Positions 15,673 through 25,659 of a stretch of DNA of 64,000 nt are shown here, in pieces. Under the pieces are notes generated by a model. The model ran no database searches, was not told the DNA's origin, and saw nothing but the letters and a program-made list of their open reading frames with translations. Every line of letters starts with the position of its first letter. The stretch's first letter is position 1. The DNA comes from Pseudomonadota bacterium. GTDB taxonomy: Bacteria > Pseudomonadota > Alphaproteobacteria > Acetobacterales > Acetobacteraceae. The translations under genes were made by a program, and so were the position numbers. The DNA lies in contig JAJYYH010000042.1 in assembly GCA_021801255.1 (NCBI GenBank), positions 1-64,000 on the forward strand. Reading direction: 5' to 3'.

Positions 15673-17154
15673 ATGTCCGCCGTAACCGAAACACGCGATA
15701 CCGTCCAGGCCGCAACCCAGTCCGGCTATAAATGGGGTTTCGAAACCGCGATCGAGATGGATATCGCCCCGAAAGGGCTGAACGAGGACACCATCCGGCT
15801 GATCTCGGCGCGCAAGCAGGAGCCCGCGTGGCTGCTGGAATGGCGGCTCAAGGCGTTTGCCGCTTGGCGCGAGACGACCGAGCCGCATTGGGCGCGGGTT
15901 ACACATCCGCCGATCGACTACCAGGACATCCACTATTACGCCGCGCCGAAGCCGAAGCCAGGGCCCAAAAGCCTCGCCGAGGTCGATCCCGAATTGCTGC
16001 GCACCTATGAAAAACTCGGCATTCCGCTCAAGGAGCGCGCCATCCTTGCCGGCGTCGAGGGCGCGGGGACGGAACAGAACGTCGCGATCGATGCGGTCTT
16101 CGACAGCGTTTCCGTCGCCACCACGTTCCGCGAGACGCTGGCCAAGGCGGGGGTGATTTTCTGCCCGATCAGCGAGGCGGTGCGTGAGCATCCCGAATTG
16201 GTGCGGAAATATCTCGGCTCCGTGGTGCCGGCGGGTGATAATTTTTTCGCTGCCCTCAATTCCGCCGTGTTCACCGATGGCAGCTTCGTCTTCGTGCCCA
16301 AGGGTGTGCGCTGCCCGATGGAGTTGTCCACCTATTTCCGCATCAATGCGCGCAATACCGGGCAGTTCGAGCGCACCCTGATCATCGCCGAGGAAGGCAC
16401 CTATGTCAGCTATCTCGAAGGCTGCACGGCGCCGCAGCGTGACGAGAACCAGCTCCATGCCGCCGTGGTAGAACTGGTGGCCTTCGATGACGCACGGATC
16501 AAATACAGCACGGTACAGAACTGGTATCCCGGAAACGCCGATGGCAAGGGCGGGATCTACAATTTTGTCACCAAGCGCGGCGCTTGCCGCGGCGCGCGCA
16601 GCAAGATCAGTTGGACGCAGGTCGAAACCGGCTCGGCGATCACCTGGAAATATCCCTCCTGCATCCTCCAGGGCGAGGGCAGTGTCGGGGAATTCTATTC
16701 GGTCGCCGTCACCAACAATCATCAGCAGGCCGATACTGGCACGAAAATGATCCATATCGGCGCCAACACCAGAAGTACCATCATCTCCAAGGGGATCAGC
16801 GCCGGGCACTCGAACAACACCTATCGCGGCCTGGTGCGCATGATGCCGAAAGCCGCGGGGGCGCGAAATTACACGCAATGCGACAGCCTGCTGATCGGCG
16901 ATCAGTGCGGCGCGCATACCGTGCCCTATATCGAAAGCCGCAACCCGACGGCGCGGGTGGAGCATGAGGCGACGACCTCGAAAATCGCCGAGGATCAGCT
17001 TTTCTATTGCCGCAGCCGCGGCCTTTCGCAAGAAGACGCGGTCAACCTGATCGTCAACGGATTCTGCAAGGATGTCTTGAAGGAGCTGCCGATGGAGTTC
17101 GCCGTCGAGGCGCAGAAGCTGCTCGCCGTGAGCCTCGAAGGCTCGGTGGGCTGA
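15673..17154 (+). CDS. sufB: Fe-S cluster assembly protein SufB
   Basis: SufB is the scaffold subunit of the cytoplasmic SufBCD complex on which Fe-S clusters form. The 493-residue protein matches the family over its full length, including [35 protein letters not shown] and the C-terminal [20 protein letters not shown]. Cys403 in the QCDSLLIG motif aligns with E. coli SufB Cys405, the residue implicated in cluster formation, and the residues around it are intact. The start ATG has GAGAAAGG upstream. sufC follows 5 bases later. Confidence 0.97.
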   Translation: MSAVTETRDTVQAATQSGYKWGFETAIEMDIAPKGLNEDTIRLISARKQEPAWLLEWRLKAFAAWRETTEPHWARVTHPPIDYQDIHYYAAPKPKPGPKSLAEVDPELLRTYEKLGIPLKERAILAGVEGAGTEQNVAIDAVFDSVSVATTFRETLAKAGVIFCPISEAVREHPELVRKYLGSVVPAGDNFFAALNSAVFTDGSFVFVPKGVRCPMELSTYFRINARNTGQFERTLIIAEEGTYVSYLEGCTAPQRDENQLHAAVVELVAFDDARIKYSTVQNWYPGNADGKGGIYNFVTKRGACRGARSKISWTQVETGSAITWKYPSCILQGEGSVGEFYSVAVTNNHQQADTGTKMIHIGANTRSTIISKGISAGHSNNTYRGLVRMMPKAAGARNYTQCDSLLIGDQCGAHTVPYIESRNPTARVEHEATTSKIAEDQLFYCRSRGLSQEDAVNLIVNGFCKDVLKELPMEFAVEAQKLLAVSLEGSVG

Positions 17155-17159
17155 GGGCG

Positions 17160-17915
17160 ATGGGCATGCTCGAAATTCGCGGCTTGCACGCCGGGATCAA
17201 TGGCCAGGAAATCCTGCGCGGCATCGATCTCGTGGTCCCGCAGGGCGAAGTGCATGCCATCATGGGGCCGAACGGCTCGGGCAAATCGACGCTCTCTTAT
17301 ATCCTCGCCGGGCGCGAGGGCTATGAGGTGAGCGCTGGAGAAATTCTCTTCGATGGGCGCGATGTGCTGGTGATGACCCCGGAGGAGCGCGCCGTGGCCG
17401 GGCTGTTCCTCGCCTTTCAATACCCGGTTGAATTGCCCGGCGTGGGCAACGCGAATTTTCTGCGCACCGCGCTCAATGCCCTCCGCCGCGCCCGCGGCGA
17501 GACCGAGCTTGACGCCGTGCAGTTCCTCAAACGCGCGCGCGCCGCGCTCAAGGCTCTGATGATGCCGGACGACATGCTCAAGCGCAATGTCAATGTCGGC
17601 TTCTCGGGCGGCGAGAAAAAGCGCAACGAAGTGCTGCAAATGGCGATTCTCCGGCCGCGCTTCGCCATTCTCGATGAAACCGACAGCGGGCTTGACATCG
17701 ATGCCCTCAAGATCGTCGCCGAAGGCGTGAACGCGCTGCGCGGGCCGGATTTTTCCGCTCTCGTCATCACCCATTATCAGCGCCTGCTCGATCACATCGT
17801 GCCCGATCGCGTGCACGTCCTCGCGGCCGGGCGGATCGTACGCTCGGGTGGGCCCGAACTCGCCCGCGCACTCGAGGAAAGCGGCTACGCGGGCATCGCG
17901 GCCGAGGCGGCATGA
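17160..17915 (+). CDS. sufC: Fe-S cluster assembly ATPase SufC
   Basis: SufC is the ABC-type ATPase that drives SufB-SufD rearrangement during cluster assembly. It is 251 residues with Walker A GPNGSGKST (about residue 37), the family-specific signature GFSGGEKKRNEVLQM, Walker B FAILDETDSGLDIDALK and H-loop THYQRLLD. The track start at 17007 is a shadow within sufB; ATG 17160 gives the expected MGMLEIRGLHA. The stop overlaps the sufD start by four bases (ATGA). Confidence 0.97.
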   Translation: MGMLEIRGLHAGINGQEILRGIDLVVPQGEVHAIMGPNGSGKSTLSYILAGREGYEVSAGEILFDGRDVLVMTPEERAVAGLFLAFQYPVELPGVGNANFLRTALNALRRARGETELDAVQFLKRARAALKALMMPDDMLKRNVNVGFSGGEKKRNEVLQMAILRPRFAILDETDSGLDIDALKIVAEGVNALRGPDFSALVITHYQRLLDHIVPDRVHVLAAGRIVRSGGPELARALEESGYAGIAAEAA

Positions 17916-19159
17916 GCGCCGCCCTCGCGGAGCGGGGCGAGGATTTTCTCGCCGAGTTTGCCAGGCGTTGTGCAAGCCTGCCGGGGGCGTTGGCGACCCG
18001 CGAGGCGGCGGCGCGCCGTTTCGCGGCCGCCGGCCTGCCGACGCGACGGCTGGAAGCCTGGCGCTACACCGATCTCCGCGCGCTTGCCGCGGTTTCGTTC
18101 GCACCCGCCGCGGCGGGTGCCGATGCCGCGGCGCTGATTTCCGCCCTGCCCGATTTCGCCGCTCCCCGTCTAGTCCTGGTGAACGGCAAGATCGCGCCCG
18201 CTAGCTCGAGCTTCCCCGAGGGTGATGGTGTCGGCTCGTTCGCCCGGACGCCCGATTTCGCCCTCCGCTGCGTCCCGCTTGCCGCGCTCAACACCATGCT
18301 CGCCGAGGATGGCGCGGTGATCCGCGTCGCCGATGGCGTTGATGCCGCAACGCTGGCGCTCGCCCATCTCAGCCTTGCCGAGGCCGGGCAACCGATCGCC
18401 GTCCATCCCCGCCATCTGATCCGGCTCGGCGCCGGCGCGCGCCTCACCTTGATCGAATACGCCACCGGCCAGGGCTGCTACTGGCACAATATGGTGGCCG
18501 AGATCGCGCTCGGCGCGGGCGCGCAACTGACCCATATCCGCCTGCAAACCGAAGCGACGGCGGCGTTTCACGTCGCGACGATATTTGCCGATATTGGCGC
18601 TGCCGCCCGCTACGATTGTTTCACACTTGGGCTCGGAGCGCGGCTTGCCCGCACCGAAATCCACGCTCGCCTCGATGGCGCTGGCGGCATCGCGCATCTT
18701 AACGCCGCGCAGTTGCTGCGCGGGGCGCAGCATGGCGATATCACCACCATCGTCGCTCATGACGCGCCCGGCGGCGCCTCGCGCCAGACCGTCAAGAGCG
18801 TGCTCGCCGATCGCGCCCGCGGCGTGTTCCAGGGCCGTATCGAGGTGGCGCGCGCGGCACAGAAAACCGATGGCTATCAGATGAGCCAGGCGCTGCTGCT
18901 GTCGCCAGAAGCCGAGATCGATTGCAAGCCGGAACTGGAAATTTTCGCCGACGACGTCAAATGCAGCCATGGCGCGACGATCGGCGCGCTCGACCCCGAC
19001 CAGCTTTTCTATCTGCGCGCCCGCGGCATCCCCGAGAAGCTGGCGCGCACCATGCTCGTGCGCGCCTTTCTCGACGAGGCCATCGAAGGCATCGCGCATG
19101 CGGGCGCCCGCGCCGTGCTCGATCGCGCCATCGCGCGCTGGTGGGAGGCCGAGGGATGA
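17912..19159 (+). CDS. sufD: Fe-S cluster assembly protein SufD
   Basis: SufD is the SufB paralogue in the SufBC2D complex and helps acquire iron. The 415-residue protein has the beta-helix core and the conserved C-terminal block CKPELEIFADDVKCSHGATIGALD, where the His aligned with E. coli His360 is present (CSHGAT), followed by LFYLRARGIPEKLARTMLVRAF. The N-terminal helical part (LPTRRLEAWRYTDLR) is typical. It overlaps sufC and sufS by four bases at each end. Confidence 0.96.
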   Translation: MSAALAERGEDFLAEFARRCASLPGALATREAAARRFAAAGLPTRRLEAWRYTDLRALAAVSFAPAAAGADAAALISALPDFAAPRLVLVNGKIAPASSSFPEGDGVGSFARTPDFALRCVPLAALNTMLAEDGAVIRVADGVDAATLALAHLSLAEAGQPIAVHPRHLIRLGAGARLTLIEYATGQGCYWHNMVAEIALGAGAQLTHIRLQTEATAAFHVATIFADIGAAARYDCFTLGLGARLARTEIHARLDGAGGIAHLNAAQLLRGAQHGDITTIVAHDAPGGASRQTVKSVLADRARGVFQGRIEVARAAQKTDGYQMSQALLLSPEAEIDCKPELEIFADDVKCSHGATIGALDPDQLFYLRARGIPEKLARTMLVRAFLDEAIEGIAHAGARAVLDRAIARWWEAEG

Positions 19160-20400
19160 ACGCCGGAACCCCTTCCGCCCCTCTCGACGTGATGCGTCTG
19201 CGCGCGGATTTTCCCATCCTCGCCGAGAAAGTGCATGGTCGCGATCTCGTCTTTCTCGACAGCGCCGCCTCCGCGCAAAAGCCGCGCGCCGTCATCGCGG
19301 CGATGGCGACGGCGATGGAGCGGCAATACGCCAATGTCCATCGCGGCCTGCACTGGATGAGCGAGCGCACCACCGAGGCCTATGAGGGGGCGCGCGATGC
19401 CGTGGCGCGGCTGCTCAACGCGCCTGATCGCCACGAGATTATTTTCACCCGCAACAGCACCGAAGCCATCAACCTCGTTGCGCATAGCTTCGGGCGTGGC
19501 GTGCTCCGCCCCGGCCAGGCAGTGGTGATTTCGGAGATGGAACACCACGCCAACATCGTGCCGTGGCAGATGCTGCGCGATGCGCACGGCATCGAACTCC
19601 GCATCGCGCCGATCACCGACGCCGGCGAGATCGATATGGCGGCGCTTGAGGCGCTGCTCGCCGATCGCAAGGTCGGTCTCGTTGCGATCACGCACATGTC
19701 GAATGTGCTCGGCAGCTACACCCCGGCCGCCCGGCTGGCGCGCCTCGCGCACGCCTTTGGCGCAAAAATTCTGCTCGATGGCTCGCAAGCCATTGTTCAT
19801 CGCCGCGTCGATGTGCAGGTGCTCGATGCCGATTTCTACGTTTTCACCGGCCACAAACTCTATGGTCCAACCGGGATCGGCGTGCTCTGGGCGCGGCGCG
19901 AGCTGCTTGAGCGCATGCCGCCTTTTCTCGGCGGCGGTGACATGATCTCCTCGGTCAGTTTCGCGCGCTCGACATGGGCTGCGGTGCCGCATAAATTCGA
20001 GGCGGGCACGCCGGCGATCCTGGAAGCCATCGGACTGGCCGCGGCGATCGCCTATGTCGAAGCGATCGGCTACGAGGCGATCGCGGCGCATGAAGCGGCC
20101 CTCACCGAGCATGCGCTGGCACTGCTTGCCAAAATTCCTGGTCTTTGCGTTTTCGGCGCGGCGCAGGATCGTGGCGGCGTCGTGAGTTTTACCCTCGAGA
20201 GCGCGCATCCTCACGATGTCGCGACCTTGCTCGATCGCCAGGGCATCGCGGTGCGCGCCGGGCATCACTGCGCCGAGCCGTTGATGCACCGCCTCGGCAT
20301 CGAGAGCACGGCGCGGGCGAGCTTCGCGCTCTACACCACGCAGGGTGAGGTTGATGCGCTGGCCGAGGGGATCCTGAAAGTGCGGGAGTTCTTCACCTGA
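19156..20400 (+). CDS. sufS: Cysteine desulfurase SufS
   Basis: SufS is a PLP enzyme that removes sulfur from cysteine as a persulfide for cluster assembly. In this 414-residue protein the PLP lysine is Lys234 in TGHKLYGPTGIG and the persulfide-forming Cys372 lies in RAGHHCAEPLMH, the short-loop arrangement of the SufS (group II) class. SEMEHHANIVPW and ARASFALYTT are also diagnostic. The track start at 18922 is a shadow in sufD. Because sufU rather than sufE follows, sulfur is probably passed to SufU. Confidence 0.96.
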   Translation: MNAGTPSAPLDVMRLRADFPILAEKVHGRDLVFLDSAASAQKPRAVIAAMATAMERQYANVHRGLHWMSERTTEAYEGARDAVARLLNAPDRHEIIFTRNSTEAINLVAHSFGRGVLRPGQAVVISEMEHHANIVPWQMLRDAHGIELRIAPITDAGEIDMAALEALLADRKVGLVAITHMSNVLGSYTPAARLARLAHAFGAKILLDGSQAIVHRRVDVQVLDADFYVFTGHKLYGPTGIGVLWARRELLERMPPFLGGGDMISSVSFARSTWAAVPHKFEAGTPAILEAIGLAAAIAYVEAIGYEAIAAHEAALTEHALALLAKIPGLCVFGAAQDRGGVVSFTLESAHPHDVATLLDRQGIAVRAGHHCAEPLMHRLGIESTARASFALYTTQGEVDALAEGILKVREFFT

Positions 20401-20864
20401 TGTTCGAGGAGCTGCGCGATCTCTATCAGGAAGTCATTCTCGATCATGGCCGCCGGCCGCGCCATGGCGAGAAATTGGCGTGTTTCGACGCCGAGGCGCG
20501 GGGCAACAATCCGCTATGCGGCGATCGCATCGATCTCACGGTGAAATACGGCCCCCAGGGGGAGATCGCGAAAGTCGGATTTGCCGCCCGCGGCTGCGCG
20601 ATCAGCATCGCCGCCGCCGATCTCATGGCCGAGACCGTCGCGGGTTTGAGCGTGACGGCAGCGGAAACCCTCTCGCGGGCATTCCAGACCCTGGCGCGCA
20701 CCGGCGTGCCGCCGGCGCTGGATCCCCCGCTCGCCGAACGGCTCGAACGCCTGGCGCCGCTCGCCAGCGTGCATGAATTTCCCTCGCGGGTGAAATGCGC
20801 AACGCTCCCCTGGCATGCGCTCCATGCGGCTCTCGCCGGCAACAAGGAGGCCAGCAGTGAGTGA
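20400..20864 (+). CDS. sufU: SufU-type Fe-S assembly / sulfur transfer protein
   Basis: This 154-residue protein is of the NifU-N/SufU family, a zinc-dependent sulfurtransferase partner of SufS or a scaffold. The three conserved cysteines are present: NNPLCGD, RGCAIS and RVKCATLPWHAL. The N-terminal LYQEVILDHGRRPRH is characteristic. Its ATG shares one base with the sufS TGA (TGATG), giving strict coupling. The spacer between the second and third cysteines fits SufU rather than IscU. Confidence 0.92.
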   Translation: MFEELRDLYQEVILDHGRRPRHGEKLACFDAEARGNNPLCGDRIDLTVKYGPQGEIAKVGFAARGCAISIAAADLMAETVAGLSVTAAETLSRAFQTLARTGVPPALDPPLAERLERLAPLASVHEFPSRVKCATLPWHALHAALAGNKEASSE

Positions 20865-21219
20865 GAACTTGGCACAAGGCCACGCCGCCTGGACACCAGA
20901 GGGCGAGACACCGCCGAAGCCCAGCGAGGATGCCGTGATCGCTGCCATCGCGACCGTCTATGACCCCGAAATCCCCGTTAATATCTATGAACTCGGCCTG
21001 ATCTACGCGATCGAGATCGACGAGACGGGCGCCGTGAAGATCGAGATGACACTGACCGCTCCGGCCTGCCCGAGCGCGCAGGAACTACCCGAGCAGGTCG
21101 AGGAAGCGGTCGCCGCGGTGCCGGGGGTGCGCGCCGTCACGGTCGAGACAGTGTGGGATCCGCCCTGGGAGCCGAGCCGGATGAGCGAGGAAGCCCGGCT
21201 CGCGCTGAATATGTTCTGA
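20857..21219 (+). CDS. sufT: SUF-associated DUF59 (MIP18-like) protein, SufT-like
   Basis: This 120-residue DUF59/MIP18-family protein is of the type found in suf operons and implicated in Fe-S maturation. VYDPEIPVNIYELGLIYAIEI and MTLTAPACPSAQELPEQVEEAV are the family signatures, including the reactive Cys in APACPSA. I chose the GTG at 20857 because AAGGAGG lies six bases upstream; it overlaps sufU by eight bases. The track's ATG at 20815 is out of the ribosome-site context. Confidence 0.88.
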   Translation: MSENLAQGHAAWTPEGETPPKPSEDAVIAAIATVYDPEIPVNIYELGLIYAIEIDETGAVKIEMTLTAPACPSAQELPEQVEEAVAAVPGVRAVTVETVWDPPWEPSRMSEEARLALNMF

Positions 21220-21234
21220 GTAGGAGCAAAAGCG

Positions 21235-21609
21235 ATGACGACGACGCTGCCGACGCAAAAATCACCGCCCCGTCGTGCCCTGCCGCCCTTGATGCGTCTC
21301 AGCGACGGCGCGGCCGAGCGGCTGCGCGCACTTTATGCGAAAGGTGAGCAGGGTCGGCTGCTGCGCATTTCGGTCGGCACCAAGGGCTGTTCTGGCCTCT
21401 CCTACCAGCTCGACTGGGTGGATGCCCCGGGCCCCGGCGATGAAATAGTGGCGGATCAGGGCGTGCGCGTCATTGTCGATCGCCATGCCTCGCTGTTCCT
21501 GATCGGAACAGTGATGGATTATCAGGAAAATCCGCTCGAATCCGGCTTCACCTTTAGCAATCCCAACGAGAAGGGCCGCTGCGGCTGCGGCGAAAGCTTC
21601 CATGTCTGA
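21235..21609 (+). CDS. sufA: A-type Fe-S carrier protein (SufA/IscA/HesB family)
   Basis: This 124-residue A-type carrier probably delivers clusters from SufBCD to target enzymes. The three ligand cysteines are visible in KGCSGLSY and the C-terminal GRCGCGESFHV. The N-terminal 16 residues are a variable extension. It has a TAGGAGC ribosome site and starts 15 bases after the DUF59 gene; it is the last gene of the operon and is followed by a convergent ABC permease. Confidence 0.94.
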   Translation: MTTTLPTQKSPPRRALPPLMRLSDGAAERLRALYAKGEQGRLLRISVGTKGCSGLSYQLDWVDAPGPGDEIVADQGVRVIVDRHASLFLIGTVMDYQENPLESGFTFSNPNEKGRCGCGESFHV

Positions 21610-21665
21610 AAGCTGAGCGAGCACGCCATCGCCATCTCTCCTCTCGGACCCGCTGGAGCCGAGTG

Positions 21666-21681
21666 GCCTCAGCGCTGAGGC
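21666..21681. terminator. Palindrome between convergent suf and ABC operons
   Basis: GCCTCAGCGCTGAGGC is a perfect 16-bp palindrome in the 74-base gap between sufA and the converging permease gene. It lacks a T-run, so it could be a weak bidirectional terminator or a protein site. Confidence 0.35.
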
Positions 21682-21683
21682 GC

Positions 21684-22793
21684 TCAGTACATCCGCCGGC
21701 GCACCAGCCAGGCGGCGATGATCATGCTGGCAAGGCCCAGGCCGGCGAGTGGCCAGTACTGATTGGCGAGTTGCCTGATACCATCGCCTTCGAGGAAAGC
21801 GCCGCGTAGAATGACCATGAGATAGCGCATCGGGTTGAGCAGCGTCAGATACTGCACCGCCTCGGGCATGTTGGCGATCGGGGTCGCGAAGCCCGAGAGG
21901 ATGATGGCGGGGACGAGAAACAGGAAGGCGCCGAGCAGGCCCTGTTGCTGGGTTGCCGCCAGCGCCGAGATCATCAGCCCGATGCCGATCGCCGAGACCA
22001 GGAACAGCGCGAGTCCAAGCGCCAGCGCCAGCGGATTGCCGGTGAGGGGGACGCGAAACCACAGCACCGCGGCGGCGGTAATGAGCGCCGCCTCGGCCGC
22101 GCCGATGACAAACCCCGGAATGGCCTTGCCGAGCAGAATTTCCCATGGCCGATAGGGGCTGACCAGAAGCTGGTCGTAGGTGCCGGATTCGCGCTCGCGC
22201 ACCACCGAAAGCCCGCTCACCAGGATGGTAACGACGAAGGTGAGCAGGCCGACGATTCCCGGCACGACGAACCAGCGCGACAAGAGATCGGGATTGTACC
22301 AGGCACGCATTACGAGGGTTGCGGGGGTGGGCGGCGTGCCGTGCGCCGCTGCCCATTCGGCTTCGAAGTCGAGCACGATGTTGTTGGCGTAGTTCAATGC
22401 GATGGTCGCGGTGTTGGAATTGCGCCCGTCGATGATGATCTGCACCGGGCCGGGGCGGCCCACGAGCAGGTTTTGTGTGAAGTCGCGCTCGATATGCACC
22501 GCCATGAGTGCCCGGCCGCTATCGATGAAATCGGCGATGCCGGCGGTCGAGGGCAGAGTTGCCACCTGATTGAAAACCGGCGCGCCGGTCAGGCGCGCGA
22601 GCAATTGCCGCCCAGCGAGACCGGGGTCGTCGTTGACCACGACAAAGGCGATATTGGAAAGATCAAAAGTGGCAGCATAGCTGAAGACGAGAAGCTGGAC
22701 CAGCGGCGGGCCGACGAGCACGAAGCGGCTCGCCTTGTCGCGCAACAGGGCAAGAAATTCCTTGTGAATGAGCGCAACCAGACGGCCCCACAT
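21684..22793 (-). CDS. ABC-2 type transporter permease (YbhR/YhhJ-like)
   Basis: This 369-residue permease has one N-terminal transmembrane helix (RFVLVGPPLVQLLVFSYAATF), a periplasmic domain of about 130 residues and five more helices, the standard ABC-2 layout. The cytoplasmic ERESGTYDQLLVSPYRPWEILLGK segment is the family motif contacting the ATPase. It is the last gene of the HlyD-ABC-permease-permease operon and resembles YbhR. Export of drugs or lipophilic compounds is the usual role; the substrate is unknown. Confidence 0.88.
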   Translation of the reverse strand: MWGRLVALIHKEFLALLRDKASRFVLVGPPLVQLLVFSYAATFDLSNIAFVVVNDDPGLAGRQLLARLTGAPVFNQVATLPSTAGIADFIDSGRALMAVHIERDFTQNLLVGRPGPVQIIIDGRNSNTATIALNYANNIVLDFEAEWAAAHGTPPTPATLVMRAWYNPDLLSRWFVVPGIVGLLTFVVTILVSGLSVVRERESGTYDQLLVSPYRPWEILLGKAIPGFVIGAAEAALITAAAVLWFRVPLTGNPLALALGLALFLVSAIGIGLMISALAATQQQGLLGAFLFLVPAIILSGFATPIANMPEAVQYLTLLNPMRYLMVILRGAFLEGDGIRQLANQYWPLAGLGLASMIIAAWLVRRRMY

Positions 22794-22810
22794 GTCAACG
22801 GCCCCACATT

Positions 22811-23926
22811 TCAGTCAAGCCGCTTGTGCGAGCGCGCGAGCGTCACGCCCAGGAAGAAAACCGCCATCAGCGCCAGCATCGCCATGTCGGGCAAAATGAC
22901 CGACCAGACATTGCCGGCGAGAAACACACTTTGCAGGATTGAGACGAAATAGCGCGCCGGCAGAATGCGGGTGATGATCTGCACCGCCATCGGCATCGAG
23001 CGGATATCGAAAATGAAACCCGAGAGGATGAAAGCCGGCAGAAAGGTCACGACAATGGCGATCTGGCCGGCGACGAACTGGTTGCGCGCGAGCGAGGAAA
23101 TCAGCAACCCCATGCCGAGCGCGACCAGCATGAACAAGGCCGAGGCGAGGGCCAGAATGAGCACGCTGCCATGGAGCGGCACCGCGAAGACAAAGACCGC
23201 GAGCGCCACCGAAAGCGCCATGCCGCCCATGCCGAGCACGAAATAGGGCAGGAGTTTGCCGGCAAGAATCTCTGCCATCGTCACCGGCGCCGCCATCAGC
23301 GCCTCCATGGTGCCGCGCTCCCATTCGCGCGCCACCACCATCGCGGTGAGGAGCGCTCCGATCAGCGTCATGATCACCGCGATCAGGCCGGGCACGAGGT
23401 AATCCTGGCTGCGCAGCGCCGGGTTGAACCAGATGCGAAATTGCAACGCGACCGGCAGGCCGAGCGGGTGCGAAGCCACCTGGTTCTGCTGCGCGAGCCA
23501 GATCATCCAGGATTGCATGACGTAGCCTTCAACCAGGTTCGCCGTGTTGGCATCCGTGCCATTGACGATGAGGCCGATGCTGGCCGGTGCATTGACGAGG
23601 GTCTGGCGCGTGAAATCGTTGCGGAGCCACAAGATCGCGTCGATCTCGCGCCGCGACAGCAGATCGCGCGCCATTTTGAGGCCAGGCAGCGGCCGGACCT
23701 CGAAATAGCGCGAGTGACGCAAGGCCGCGACAAGGGGATCGGTCGTGGGGTCGGGATGATCGGCCACCACGCCGATCGGCACATGCTCGGCATTGAGCGA
23801 AACCCCAAAGCCGAACAGCAGCAACAAGAACAGCGGCAGGATGAAGGCGATGCCGAGTGCCGAGGGATCGCGGAGGATCTGCAGCGTCTCCTTGGTGATC
23901 AGCCCGCCGAGCCGGCGCGCGTTCAT
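22811..23926 (-). CDS. ABC-2 type transporter permease (YbhS-like)
   Basis: This 371-residue protein is the second ABC-2 permease, paired with the next gene to form the membrane heterodimer. It has the same plan: TM1 near LGIAFILPLFLLLLFGFG, a periplasmic domain (about 45-175) and five C-terminal helices, with EWERGTMEALMAAPVTMAEIL as the ATPase-contact motif. Its start overlaps the ATPase gene by four bases, so subunits are made in stoichiometry. Confidence 0.88.
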   Translation of the reverse strand: MNARRLGGLITKETLQILRDPSALGIAFILPLFLLLLFGFGVSLNAEHVPIGVVADHPDPTTDPLVAALRHSRYFEVRPLPGLKMARDLLSRREIDAILWLRNDFTRQTLVNAPASIGLIVNGTDANTANLVEGYVMQSWMIWLAQQNQVASHPLGLPVALQFRIWFNPALRSQDYLVPGLIAVIMTLIGALLTAMVVAREWERGTMEALMAAPVTMAEILAGKLLPYFVLGMGGMALSVALAVFVFAVPLHGSVLILALASALFMLVALGMGLLISSLARNQFVAGQIAIVVTFLPAFILSGFIFDIRSMPMAVQIITRILPARYFVSILQSVFLAGNVWSVILPDMAMLALMAVFFLGVTLARSHKRLD

Positions 23927-25659
23927 GCCGCCCGCCGGATGGTTTGTTCATGGGCCGCGATCAGCGCGATGAAGGCGTCTTCCATACTGGGATCGGGATT
24001 GTCCGCGCTCGCCGCCTGGGCGCGAATCGCCGCCGGCGTGCCGGCGGCGAGGGACGCGCCGAGCGACATTAGCAGCAGATGGTCGCAATATTCCGCCTCA
24101 TCCATGAAATGCGTGGTGACCAGAACGGTGGTGCCGTTGGCGGCGTATTGGTTGATGCGCTGCCAGAATTCCGCGCGGGTCAGGGGATCGACTCCCGAGG
24201 TCGGCTCGTCGAGAAAGAGGATCGGCGGCTCGTGCAACAGCGCGCAGGCCAAGGCGAGGCGCTGCTTGTAGCCGAGCGGCAGATCGGCGGCGTTCATCGC
24301 CTGGAACGGGCCAAGCTCAAATTCTTCCTCCGCCCAGGCAAGGCGTCGTGCCCGCCGCTCGCCGCGAAGACCGTAGGCCGCGGCAAAGAACGCGAGATTC
24401 TGCGCAACACTCAAGGCCCCATAGAGAGAAAATTTCTGCGCGACATAGCCGATCTGCCGTCGCGCCTCGGCCGGCGCCTTGAGGAGGTTCTGCCCGGCCA
24501 CCAGCAAGGTTCCCGAGGAGGCGGGCAACAGGCCGCAAAGCATGCGAAACGTCGTCGTCTTGCCCGCGCCATTGGCGCCGAGCAGGCCGAAGACCTCACC
24601 CCGCGTCACCTCGAAAGTGATGTCCTTGACGGCATGAAAATCGCCGAAATAGCGGTTCAACCCAGCAACCTGGAGCACCGGCGCATGATCCCGCGGCGCC
24701 ATCGCGGCGACGGGTGCCACGGGCGCGCGGGCCGGGCGGCGCGCGTGCAACTGATCGACGAAAACATCGGCGAATTGTGCCGCAACACCCTGCCATGCCG
24801 CGCCCGCGATCTCCGGGGGAGGGATGTCAGGCGCCAGCAACACATGCACGCTGGTGGCATCGAGCCGCGCCTCAAGAACCTCGGGCTGTGCGAGAAGTGT
24901 CTGCTGGAGCGCACGGCGCGGCATCGTCGGATGCGTAACCTTGAAGCAACGGCCTTGCAGCAACGCTTCCATCGCTGCCGGGTTCGCTTGCGCGAGCACC
25001 CGGCCATGATCGAGCAGCACCACCTCGTCGCAACGCTCGGCCTCATCGAGATAAGCGGTCGAGACCAACACACTGACACCCGCGACGCGCAGCCCGTCAA
25101 TAATATGCCACAACTCCCGTCGCGAAATCGGATCGACCCCGACGGTCGGCTCATCGAGCAGCAGCAATTCGGGAACCCGCAGCAAAGCACAGGCCAACCC
25201 CAGCTTCTGCTTCATCCCGCCGGAGAGTTTCCCCGCCGGGCGGGCGCGGAACGGGCCAAGTGCTGTGAGTTTCAGCAACTCCGCATAGCGCGCCGGGCGC
25301 GCCGCCGCCGCGAGTCCTTGCAGGCGCGCATAGAGATCAAGATTTTCCTGGACCGTGAGATCCTCATAGAGCCCGAAACGTTGCGGCATGTAGCCGATGC
25401 GGCTTTGCACCGCGCGGGCGGTTTTGGTGATGTCTTCCCCGAGCACATGGACACGGCCGCGATCGGGGCGGAGGAGGCCGGCGGCAAGCCGCATCATCGT
25501 CGTCTTGCCGGCGCCATCGGGGCCAAGCATCCCAGTGACGCGCCCGGCCTTGATGGCGAGCGAGAGATCGTCGAGCGCGGTGATGCGCGTCGTGCCGGCG
25601 CCGAAGACCTTGCTCACCCCGGCGAAGACGAGCGCATCGGCCCCGGCCGGCTCAGCCAC
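23923..25659 (-). CDS. Tandem ABC transporter ATPase (YbhF-like)
   Basis: This 578-residue protein carries two ABC ATPase domains in one chain. Domain 1 (about 10-230) has Walker A GPDGAGKTT, signature LSGGMKQKLG and Walker B LLLLDEPTVGVDP. Domain 2 (about 320-545) has GANGAGKTT, a degenerate signature LPLGYKQRL and LFLDEPTSGVDP. Both H-loops are present. This duplicated organisation is typical of YbhF in YbhFSR-type exporters and RbbA relatives. It overlaps the HlyD gene by eight bases. Confidence 0.92.
   Translation of the reverse strand: MAEPAGADALVFAGVSKVFGAGTTRITALDDLSLAIKAGRVTGMLGPDGAGKTTMMRLAAGLLRPDRGRVHVLGEDITKTARAVQSRIGYMPQRFGLYEDLTVQENLDLYARLQGLAAAARPARYAELLKLTALGPFRARPAGKLSGGMKQKLGLACALLRVPELLLLDEPTVGVDPISRRELWHIIDGLRVAGVSVLVSTAYLDEAERCDEVVLLDHGRVLAQANPAAMEALLQGRCFKVTHPTMPRRALQQTLLAQPEVLEARLDATSVHVLLAPDIPPPEIAGAAWQGVAAQFADVFVDQLHARRPARAPVAPVAAMAPRDHAPVLQVAGLNRYFGDFHAVKDITFEVTRGEVFGLLGANGAGKTTTFRMLCGLLPASSGTLLVAGQNLLKAPAEARRQIGYVAQKFSLYGALSVAQNLAFFAAAYGLRGERRARRLAWAEEEFELGPFQAMNAADLPLGYKQRLALACALLHEPPILFLDEPTSGVDPLTRAEFWQRINQYAANGTTVLVTTHFMDEAEYCDHLLLMSLGASLAAGTPAAIRAQAASADNPDPSMEDAFIALIAAHEQTIRRAA

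Noticed and set aside
15199-17031. 610-residue minus-strand ORF opposite the suf regulator and sufB
   Set aside because: It is a shadow of two well-conserved genes.
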